Origin: Planctomycetota bacterium
GTDB lineage: Bacteria; Planctomycetota; Planctomycetia; Pirellulales; UBA7805
Assembly: GCA_014237955.1 (NCBI GenBank)
Contig: JABABY010000051.1
Span: 1-10,674 of the forward strand
Reading direction: 5' to 3'
Length of the DNA stretch: 10,674 nucleotides
In this document: positions 1 to 5,189 of the stretch, in pieces
How the letters are laid out: each line of letters opens with the position of its first letter
Numbering within the stretch: the first letter of the stretch is position 1
The notes under the pieces: generated by a model
What the model saw: the letters and a program-made list of their open reading frames with translations, nothing else
What the model was told of the DNA's origin: nothing
Database searches by the model: none
Made by a program: the position numbers and the translations under genes

Positions 1-297
1 CGAGCAACCCGCCCCGGTGATCCTTCTGCACCCGATTACATTAGGGAGTTGGTTGATTGGGGTGCAGGCCCACGGGCAGGACAGTTTCTTATTCAGGGTG
101 GAAAGGCTCTGGCCGCGATGAGCGGCCGATTTTCTGTCGCCGTCGAAGATGTACAAAAGATTGCCGTTCCGGTACTTAGGCACCGAATCAGTACAAATTT
201 TCAGGCGCAAGCCGAGGGAATGAGCAATGAAGATGTCATCGCTCGGCTGTTACAGGATGTGCCGCTCCCTGAAATATCTAAGTTCGAAAAGCAGTAG
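1..297 (+). CDS. MoxR-family AAA+ ATPase, C-terminal fragment (5' end outside window)
   Basis: Frame 1 is open from the first base to a TAG stop at 295-297, giving 98 residues with no start, so the gene begins upstream of the window. The segment WGAGPRAGQ, followed by a helical stretch with ALAAMSGRFSVAVEDV and then VLRHRI, is the typical lid and sensor-2 end of MoxR ATPases; the Arg of GPRA is the likely sensor-2 residue. MoxR proteins are cytoplasmic AAA+ ATPases thought to act as chaperones that help mature partner proteins, often with VWA or DUF58 proteins encoded next door. The DUF58 gene that follows 54 bp downstream fits this pairing. The Walker motifs lie outside the window and cannot be checked. 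Confidence 0.88.
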   Translation, partial: RATRPGDPSAPDYIRELVDWGAGPRAGQFLIQGGKALAAMSGRFSVAVEDVQKIAVPVLRHRISTNFQAQAEGMSNEDVIARLLQDVPLPEISKFEKQ

Positions 298-328
298 GGA
301 TGGGTAATATCATCTGGGGGCCCATCCC
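297..328 (+). promoter_or_regulatory. Perfect 8-bp intercistronic hairpin between MoxR and DUF58 genes
   Basis: GGGATGGG at 297-304 pairs perfectly with CCCATCCC at 321-328 across a 16-nt loop. The stem begins on the last base of the MoxR stop codon and ends 23 bases before the DUF58 ATG. No T-run follows, so it is not a classical intrinsic terminator. It could be a processing or stability element that sets the ratio of the two proteins, or a weak attenuator. Function is inferred from position only. Confidence 0.45.
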
Positions 329-351
329 CGGTCGATTGCCCAGCACTTGTC

Positions 352-1248
352 ATGGCCAACGTCGAACAGTACCTCAAGCCAGAAGTGATCCGACAGATTT
401 CCCGACTCGATTTACGGGCCCAGTTTATCGTCAAAGGCTTTCTTCAGGGAATGCATGCCAGCCCGTTTCAGGGTTTTTCCGTAGAGTTTAGTGAACACCG
501 GAAATACACTGTTGGCGATGATCCGGCCGACATCGATTGGCTCGTCTATGCCAAAACAGATAAATACTACGTCAAAAAATTTGAAGCCGAAACGAACATT
601 CACGGCTATCTTGTCATGGATCTCAGTCGGTCGATGGGCTACACCTTCCGTCAGCAGCTCAACAAATTTGAATACGGTATTTGTTTGGCAGCGGCAATGG
701 CATATTTGATGATCCACCAACAGGATCCAGTGGGCCTGATTACGTTTGACAAAAAAGTTCGCGACAGCTTGCCGCCCAAATCGAAACGGACGCAATTAGG
801 AAATATTTTGTCGCTACTGGCAAAGTTGAAGCCTACTGGCGAGACCGACATCGCTCGCAGCATTCAGCAAATCGCGGCGATGTTGCGGCATCGAAGCCTC
901 GTGATGATTCTGACCGATTTATTTGCCGATCCAGATGAGGTTCTCAAATCGCTGCACCAACTTCGGCATGGTGGGCACGATGTCATTTTGTTTCATATTA
1001 TGGACGAAGCCGAGGTAAACTTTCCTTTTGACGGAATGGTTGAATTTGAAGAACCGGAAACACTGGACCGACTCGAGGTTGACGCAACCGGTTTTCGCAA
1101 TGATTACCTTGCGGAGGTTGAAGAATTTAGGGGGCGCTATCGGCGAGAATGTTCTCAGGCAGGCATTGATTATGTGCCGATCGATACCGGCATGCAGTTT
1201 GATAAAGCTCTTACGGAGTATCTGGCACAGCGCAAAATCCGCTGTTAA
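352..1248 (+). CDS. DUF58 domain protein with VWA-like MIDAS
   Basis: This 298-residue protein matches the DUF58 family that accompanies MoxR ATPases. The N-terminal part carries the conserved region from about residue 47 (SEHRKYTVGDDPADIDW) that marks DUF58. It leads into a VWA-like Rossmann fold with DLSRSM at 90-95, a DxSxS metal-ion-dependent adhesion site, then TGET near 162-165 and LTDLFAD near 187-193, which would complete the metal site. There is no signal peptide or membrane segment, so it should be cytoplasmic. By family precedent it partners MoxR in chaperone-like maturation of another protein; the substrate is unknown. The ATG at 352 is used because the DUF58 N-terminus begins there, although no clear Shine-Dalgarno sequence precedes it. 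The BatA-like membrane VWA gene that often follows is absent; an unrelated gene comes next after 131 bp. Confidence 0.88.
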   Translation: MANVEQYLKPEVIRQISRLDLRAQFIVKGFLQGMHASPFQGFSVEFSEHRKYTVGDDPADIDWLVYAKTDKYYVKKFEAETNIHGYLVMDLSRSMGYTFRQQLNKFEYGICLAAAMAYLMIHQQDPVGLITFDKKVRDSLPPKSKRTQLGNILSLLAKLKPTGETDIARSIQQIAAMLRHRSLVMILTDLFADPDEVLKSLHQLRHGGHDVILFHIMDEAEVNFPFDGMVEFEEPETLDRLEVDATGFRNDYLAEVEEFRGRYRRECSQAGIDYVPIDTGMQFDKALTEYLAQRKIRC

Positions 1249-1379
1249 CCCAGAAATACTATGAGTCACCCCGCTGCGGTTGCTGTGCGAGTCAGCCAGG
1301 TTCTGGACACCACACTGGTATCCTGTTAGGACATTTCCCAGTTCAGGCTTTTTCCGCGATAGTCCCAGAGGAGTGATAC

Positions 1380-2852
1380 ATGGGTTCGCATCAAAAAGGT
1401 TTTGTCAGAATATCGGTGCTGGCAGTAATGTTTCTCGCCATTGTCGTTTCCGGTCCGCTTTGCGCGGAGGAAGAAGGCTGGACGGCTTTGTTTGATGGAA
1501 AGTCGCTCAAAGGCTGGCAGCAGCGGGGAGGCAAAGCGACCTATAGAGTAGAGAATGAAACTATTGTAGGTACGAGTGCCCCGAATACCCCCAACAGTTT
1601 TCTTTGCACCAAAAACCATTGGGGAGACTTTGAGTTGGAGCTCGAATTTCAAGTCGATCCACAGCTTAACAGCGGCATTCAGATTCGTAGCAACAGTCTG
1701 CCCGAATATCACAATAGTCGCGTCCACGGTTATCAGGTCGAAATCGATCCGTCCGATCGGGGTTGGTCGGGAGGCATTTATGACGAAGGTCGCCGGGGTT
1801 GGATTGCGCCCCTCTCGGGCAATACGGCGGCCCGCTACGCCTTTCGGCAGGGAGAGTGGAACCGGTTTCGAATTGTTGCCATTGGTGATTCGATTCGCAC
1901 CTGGATCAACGGTGTGCCAGCAGCCGATTTGGTCGACTCGAAGACGGCAGAAGGTTTTATCGCGTTGCAGGTCCACTCGGTCGGTGAGCGTGCCGATCCC
2001 CTAAAAGTTCGCTGGCGGAACATTCGCTTGCGGCCGATCAATGGTGTGGTACCGCAGGGAGGGAAAGTCCGCAAACTGGCAGACGGTTTTAGCTTTACTG
2101 AAGGACCGGCTGAAGCGGGCGATGGCCGCATCTACTTTAGCGATATTCCCAACGAAAAAATCCATATTTTTGACCCGGCCACAGGCGAGGTCAGCGTGGC
2201 CGTTGAGAACAGCGGTCGGGCCAATGGCCTGATGTTTGCCCCGAGCGGCGCGCTTTTGATTTGCGAGGGGGGTAACCGCCAATTGACCCGCAAGTTGGGA
2301 GATAAAAAAACGGTGCTTGCCGATCGCTTTGAAGGCAAGCGGTTCAACAGCCCCAACGATGTGGTGCTTGATGGTAAAGGAGGGATCTACTTTACCGATC
2401 CGCGGTACGGCGACCGCACCGATATGGAGATGGAGATTGAGGGTGTCTATTACTTGCCACGGATGGGTGAACTGCGACGAGTGATCGATGACATGATCCG
2501 TCCAAACGGTCTGATGTTTTCACCCGACAAATCGATTCTCTATGTGGCCGACAACGGGGCGAAGACCGTTATTGCATATCGCGTAAAAGAGGATGGATCG
2601 CTTGAGAAGATTCAAAAGATTGCCGACATGGCGGTCGACGGGATGAGTATGGATGTTCTGGGTAACCTCTATTGTACTGGCGGGCCGCAGGTGGTCGTCT
2701 TTGCGCCCGATGGGGAGCAGCGAGTGGTGATTCCCGTGCCAGAGGGGACGGCCAACTGTACCTTTGGCGGCTCTGCGCACAAGACACTCTATATTACCGC
2801 CCACCAGGGGCTCTATGCGATTGACTTGGCAGTCCCCGGCGTCCTGCCTTGA
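1380..2852 (+). CDS. Secreted DUF1080 (3-keto-disaccharide hydrolase) - SMP-30/gluconolactonase fusion protein
   Basis: This protein has 490 residues. Residues 1-29 look like a Sec signal peptide: basic start, hydrophobic core ISVLAVMFLAIVV, likely cleavage after PLCA. Residues about 34-218 form a DUF1080 jelly-roll domain, opening with WTALFDGKSLKGW and including NSGIQIRS, a family typical of planctomycetes and some Bacteroidetes. Residues about 228-485 form an SMP-30/gluconolactonase beta-propeller. Its likely metal ligands are visible as Glu241 (TEGP), Asn376 (RPNGL) and Asp420 (DGMSMD), with SPND at 324-327 probably binding substrate. The likely role is extracytoplasmic sugar catabolism, opening 3-keto-glycosides or sugar lactones. 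GAGGAG lies about 7-12 bp before the ATG, which supports the start. The C-terminus ends shortly after the last propeller strand. The exact substrate cannot be read from sequence. Confidence 0.85.
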   Translation: MGSHQKGFVRISVLAVMFLAIVVSGPLCAEEEGWTALFDGKSLKGWQQRGGKATYRVENETIVGTSAPNTPNSFLCTKNHWGDFELELEFQVDPQLNSGIQIRSNSLPEYHNSRVHGYQVEIDPSDRGWSGGIYDEGRRGWIAPLSGNTAARYAFRQGEWNRFRIVAIGDSIRTWINGVPAADLVDSKTAEGFIALQVHSVGERADPLKVRWRNIRLRPINGVVPQGGKVRKLADGFSFTEGPAEAGDGRIYFSDIPNEKIHIFDPATGEVSVAVENSGRANGLMFAPSGALLICEGGNRQLTRKLGDKKTVLADRFEGKRFNSPNDVVLDGKGGIYFTDPRYGDRTDMEMEIEGVYYLPRMGELRRVIDDMIRPNGLMFSPDKSILYVADNGAKTVIAYRVKEDGSLEKIQKIADMAVDGMSMDVLGNLYCTGGPQVVVFAPDGEQRVVIPVPEGTANCTFGGSAHKTLYITAHQGLYAIDLAVPGVLP

Positions 2853-2867
2853 TGTTTTTGAACATGC

Positions 2868-3015
2868 GCCTTCAGCACGCCCAATAGTGCTTGGAACTAA
2901 AGTCCAGGGATCCTGAGACCAATACCTTCTCCACTTGCGCGACGGCCACTTTGCTTCGGGGGTGGCGAATGTTTCAAGAACCAATAGACCAATACAGTCA
3001 CCCGTGAACTGCTAC
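2868..3015. repeat. Left copy of imperfect direct repeat (decayed tRNA-Arg region)
   Basis: This segment aligns co-linearly with 4124-4284. The first part, 2876-2953, aligns without gaps to 4132-4209 with 53 of 78 identities by hand count. The five to eight bases beyond the tRNA 3' end also match (GCCT, one mismatch, then CAGCACGCCC). Beyond the tRNA 5' side the match continues with small gaps and finishes with an exact 13-bp block, CGTGAACTGCTAC, at 3003-3015. The repeat brackets the methyltransferase gene. I see no clear homology further right, apart from a weak A-rich similarity. Confidence 0.8.
2876..2949 (-). pseudogene. Decayed tRNA-Arg pseudogene
   Basis: This is a 74-nt stretch matching the intact tRNA-Arg(UCG) at 4132-4205 in the same orientation, with 49 of 74 identities and no gaps. 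The acceptor 3' strand is perfectly kept, but the structure is broken. Three of five anticodon-stem pairs and two of four D-stem pairs are lost. The T-loop TTCGAAT has become TCCAAGC, and the anticodon position reads CAG instead of UCG. The upstream TTGACA-like box of the intact gene corresponds here to TTGGTC. It should therefore not make a working tRNA. The equal length argues that it is a whole-gene duplicate rather than a short att remnant. A covariance-model search would probably miss it or score it low. Confidence 0.72.
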
Positions 3016-3129
3016 CGAAAAAGAAGTTGCGATACCAGTCGCAAGAACGCTGTCCGCCAAGTCTGCGCGTGTATCGTACTCCCAAAATAAAATCACGAAA
3101 CAGGCAAGATTATTGGCAGTTATTGTGAT

Positions 3130-3157
3130 TGCTCTGTTTTTTTGTTGTTGGTATAAG
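3130..3157 (+). promoter_or_regulatory. Possible promoter of the methyltransferase gene
   Basis: TATAAG at 3152-3157 matches five of six bases of the -10 consensus and lies 43 bp before the ATG. A poor -35 (TTGCTC, 3130-3135) sits 16 bp upstream, and a better TTGTGA at 3123-3128 is too far away. The AT-rich surroundings and T-run may help. This is a weak call based on one good box. Confidence 0.3.
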
Positions 3158-3200
3158 GAAATTTGTGACTGCCCAAAACATCATTCTAGGATGAAGAATA

Positions 3201-3857
3201 ATGACAAAGAAAAAAAAGCGCGATGACTTTGTGTGGGAACAATATACCCAAGAATATTATGAGGAGGAAATGTGCGATTTGATACATGGCTCTCGCGACA
3301 CTCACAAGCACGATATGCTTGCCACTGATTTCACAGAAAAGGAGGGAGAGTTAGTTTTCAATGACGACCTCCATGAAAACTGGAAAGAAATTTATCATCA
3401 GGTATATAAGCTCAAAGTCAAATCTGTTTTTGAATGTGGCTGTGGCCCGGCCCAACATTTAATAAACATTCATAAAACCAGCCCAAGTGTAGTTGTTAAT
3501 GGCTGCGATTATTCACAATCACAGATAGATCTGGGATACAAATATTATAAGTTGGACGACTACGATTTTAGTGGAAGGCTGGCCGTGAAAGATTTAACGG
3601 ACAGCGATGGGATGGATCAATTAGGAACGCATGAATTTGTTTATACTCAAGCGGTCATCATGCATTTATCCTACAAGAGGGCGATAAAGTTTTTATTAAA
3701 CATTAAAAGCCTATCAACACAGTATATATTCTTGATTGAAAATCCGACATGCCACGATTACGACAAGTTGTTGAGAAAAGCACTCCCGGAGTTTGAGAGA
3801 GTTGATGGGGAGAATAAATATTGCCCGCGGGCAATATTGCTAAAAAGAGCAGCATGA
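3201..3857 (+). CDS. AT-rich SAM-dependent class I methyltransferase, probably horizontally acquired
   Basis: This 218-residue protein has the class I methyltransferase signature. Motif I is VFECGCGPAQH at 76-86, followed by an acidic residue at the end of strand 2 (GCDYS, Asp103) and a motif IV-like YTQAVIMHLS at 148-157. FLIENP near 177-182 is probably strand 5. It has no signal peptide or membrane segment and starts with a very basic MTKKKKR. The substrate cannot be named; similar stand-alone enzymes are often found in surface-sugar or modification islands. AGGA at 3188-3191 lies nine bases before the ATG, which supports the start. The gene is clearly richer in A and T than its neighbours and uses AAA, ATA, TTA and AGA codons freely, suggesting recent transfer. 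It stands alone between a tRNA-Arg and its decayed copy, and a perfect palindrome overlaps its last codons. Confidence 0.8.
   Translation: MTKKKKRDDFVWEQYTQEYYEEEMCDLIHGSRDTHKHDMLATDFTEKEGELVFNDDLHENWKEIYHQVYKLKVKSVFECGCGPAQHLINIHKTSPSVVVNGCDYSQSQIDLGYKYYKLDDYDFSGRLAVKDLTDSDGMDQLGTHEFVYTQAVIMHLSYKRAIKFLLNIKSLSTQYIFLIENPTCHDYDKLLRKALPEFERVDGENKYCPRAILLKRAA
3817..3838. repeat. Perfect 22-bp palindrome inside the 3' end of the methyltransferase gene
   Basis: The arm AATATTGCCCG (3817-3827) is followed directly by its exact reverse complement (3828-3838), with no spacer and a CCGCGG core at 3825-3830. It lies in codons for KYCPRAILL near the C-terminus and ends 19 bases before the gene end. A palindrome with no loop is more typical of a protein-binding or recombination site than of a terminator, and no T-run follows. 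Its role is unknown. Confidence 0.85.
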
Positions 3858-4131
3858 AAAACGCTTCCGCAGGGAAATCTACAGAAATATTTTGCGGAGA
3901 GTGGATGTGGGTCCAGTTGGCATCTGTCGGTCGCGGACCTTATAGAGTAGGCGCGTTCGGATAGCATTCTCGGGCAGATATCCGGCACAAGTGATTCAAA
4001 TGTCTCGCCTGAGCATCGTGGTTGGGAGACGCCACAACCAGTCGCGGATTCTAAAGATGTACGCAGTGCGATGTCCAGTGCGCACTAAGTGACAACACTT
4101 GTCTGAGGAAAATCAATCCTCAAGCCTGCAG
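3858..4131. other. Intergenic region between methyltransferase gene and tRNA-Arg
   Basis: No coding sequence is supported here. Visible structures are TCCGCA/TGCGGA (3866-3871 with 3893-3898), GGTCC/GGACC (3910-3914 with 3935-3939) and TGGTTG/CAACCA (4019-4024 with 4035-4040). Just downstream of the tRNA on its own strand there is a TGAGGA/TCCTCA hairpin (4104-4109 with 4117-4122), then GACAA/TTGTC (4091-4095 with 4099-4103). The last two might serve tRNA 3' processing or termination, but neither has a T-run. Base composition returns to that of the host chromosome. Confidence 0.5.
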
Positions 4132-4205
4132 CACGCCCGGTAGGATTCGAACCTACAACCCTCGGTTCCGAAGACCGATGCGCTATCCAGTTGCGCCACG
4201 GGCGC
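4132..4205 (-). tRNA. tRNA-Arg (anticodon UCG)
   Basis: On the minus strand this folds as a complete 74-nt cloverleaf. The acceptor GCGCCCG pairs with CGGGCGU (first pair G-U), the D-stem is GCGC/GCGC, the anticodon stem TCGGT/ACCGA has loop CTTCGGA, and the T-arm is GTAGG-TTCGAAT-CCTAC. The discriminator base is G. The anticodon UCG at 4169-4171 reads CGA arginine codons. CCA is not encoded. A TTGACA box lies upstream. A decayed copy is found 1256 bp to the left, so this is the functional member of the pair. Confidence 0.95.
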
Positions 4206-4223
4206 TTTGTTTTGGCGGTGCCC

Positions 4224-4250
4224 CCCATATGTGAAGGACCCATGTGTCAA
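4224..4250 (-). promoter_or_regulatory. Possible tRNA-Arg promoter
   Basis: Reading the minus strand, a perfect TTGACA (plus-strand 4245-4250) is followed after 15 bp by a poor -10, TATGGG (4224-4229), about 18 bases before the tRNA 5' end. The -35 is convincing, but the spacer is short and the -10 weak. In the decayed tRNA copy the matching box has changed to TTGGTC, which is consistent with loss of a promoter that matters only for a live tRNA. Confidence 0.35.
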
Positions 4251-4395
4251 TGCAACCACCAAAATCCCGCTCGTGAACTGCTACTGTAAAGAAAGATCGT
4301 GCGGGAAAGCGTATGATTGTGTAGGATAGTTTGTGCCTCACGGATTTGCAACGGCCTGCCTTGCGAACGCATGGACCCTGTAGCGTTTCAATGAC

Positions 4396-4425
4396 TTGAC
4401 GAAGATAGTTTCAAAGAATTCTAAT
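4396..4425 (+). promoter_or_regulatory. Sigma70-like promoter for the FHA-proA operon
   Basis: TTGACG (4396-4401) and TCTAAT (4420-4425) each match five of six consensus bases and are separated by 18 bp. Transcription would start near 4432, giving a leader of about 58 nt before the FHA start codon. It is the best promoter in the 284-bp gap that follows the tRNA, and it points at the FHA and proA genes. Confidence 0.5.
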
Positions 4426-4489
4426 AACAGCCAATGATTTATCTGGTTAGGGTGGATGAAAATCCGATAACTGAACAGCATTGTTTTAA

Positions 4490-5182
4490 GTGAATTCATT
4501 CGTGGCAATAACCTTACGAGTCCTCGACGGTGCCGACCGGGGGAAGATCTATGATGATCTTCCGCTTCCGATTACCATTGGTCGCGAGGAAGGTAATTCC
4601 ATCCAACTCAACGACGAGCGGATCAGCCGCTTTCACATCAAGATTCAGGAAGATAATTCTAAAGTTATTCTTACGGATCTAGAGAGCACCAATGGCACTA
4701 AAGTCAATGGCGATGAGATTCGCCTCCGTATTCTTCGTTATGGCGATCTGCTCAGCCTAGGACGTTCGCTTTTGTTGTTTGGCTCCGAAGAACAGATCGC
4801 TGAGCGACTTGCAGAGATTCGCATTCGTGACGACCGTAGCGATGTAACTTTGGCACCGGAAGAACTCGTCTCTCCGGATTCTGCCGTCTCCATTGACTAT
4901 GAACTCAACTGGCACAGTAATCCGGCCATTCAGGGTACTTTGCATTCATTGCAACAACCGGATCTTCCGGAGGAGATGACCCCCTGTCAGGCGGCACAAC
5001 TCTCAGAATTGCTGGAATATATGCATTTAAGGATTGGTGATTTACTTGCTACGGCGCATCCAGCAGACGAAGAGAATGAACGCATGACACTCGAACAGAG
5101 GCAGTGGCAAAATCTGTTAGACCTGCAGGCGAGATTGAGCGATTACATGCGCCGGATCACCGAACCTCCTGAGCTGGGCTAA
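4490..5182 (+). CDS. Forkhead-associated (FHA) domain protein
   Basis: This is a 230-residue soluble protein with an N-terminal FHA domain at about residues 7-100. Phosphothreonine-binding motifs are GRE at 31-33, SRFH at 46-49 and TNGTKVNG at 67-74, all intact, so it should bind a phosphothreonine peptide. Residues about 100-150 are acidic and low in structure. Residues 160-225 look helical and may be an interaction or coiled-coil module of no family I recognise. No kinase is encoded in the window. The start is a GTG at 4490 with a stop just upstream in frame; a second GTG at 4502 is also possible, and neither has a good ribosome binding site. It lies 7 bp before proA, so the two are probably co-transcribed. 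A role in kinase-dependent signalling is inferred; a direct link to proline synthesis is only suggested by position. Confidence 0.88.
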   Translation: MNSFVAITLRVLDGADRGKIYDDLPLPITIGREEGNSIQLNDERISRFHIKIQEDNSKVILTDLESTNGTKVNGDEIRLRILRYGDLLSLGRSLLLFGSEEQIAERLAEIRIRDDRSDVTLAPEELVSPDSAVSIDYELNWHSNPAIQGTLHSLQQPDLPEEMTPCQAAQLSELLEYMHLRIGDLLATAHPADEENERMTLEQRQWQNLLDLQARLSDYMRRITEPPELG

Positions 5183-5189
5183 AAGTGAC

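Larger units (their letters stand above)
2853..3200. other. Intergenic region before the methyltransferase gene
   Basis: This 348-bp stretch has no credible coding sequence. It holds a small ATGTT/AACAT hairpin right at the preceding stop codon (2852-2865), the tRNA-Arg pseudogene with its decayed upstream region (2868-3015), and an AT-rich leader with a T-run at 3137-3143. A possible promoter and ribosome binding site for the methyltransferase gene follow. Base composition changes from GC-rich to AT-rich around 3090. Confidence 0.6.
4124..4284. repeat. Right copy of imperfect direct repeat (contains intact tRNA-Arg)
   Basis: This copy matches 2868-3015 and contains the functional tRNA-Arg, its upstream region and the exact 13-bp block CGTGAACTGCTAC at 4272-4284. 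Compared with the left copy it has about 13 extra bases in the upstream part. Its order and orientation are the same, so the two copies are direct repeats about 1.26 kb apart, enclosing the methyltransferase gene. Confidence 0.8.

Noticed and set aside
412..795. Long open frames on the minus strand inside the DUF58 gene
   Set aside because: They overlap a well-supported gene, have no family motifs and no ribosome binding site; they are shadows.
1326..1976. 216-codon minus-strand open frame across the start of the DUF1080 gene
   Set aside because: Its translation shows no recognisable domain and it overlaps a strongly supported coding region on the other strand.
2876..2949. Left tRNA-like segment as a functional tRNA of another specificity
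   Set aside because: Too many stem pairs are broken in the D and anticodon arms and the T-loop consensus is lost, so it is treated as a pseudogene.
2868..4138. The GCCT-N-CAGCACGCCC match at the two tRNA 3' ends read as a simple 15-bp attL/attR pair
   Set aside because: Further alignment showed that homology covers the whole tRNA and its upstream region, so a short 3'-end att duplication does not explain it.
4449..4470. Tiny leader peptide (ATG AAA ATC CGA TAA) before the FHA gene
   Set aside because: The ribosome binding site is too close to the ATG and a four-codon frame has no independent support.
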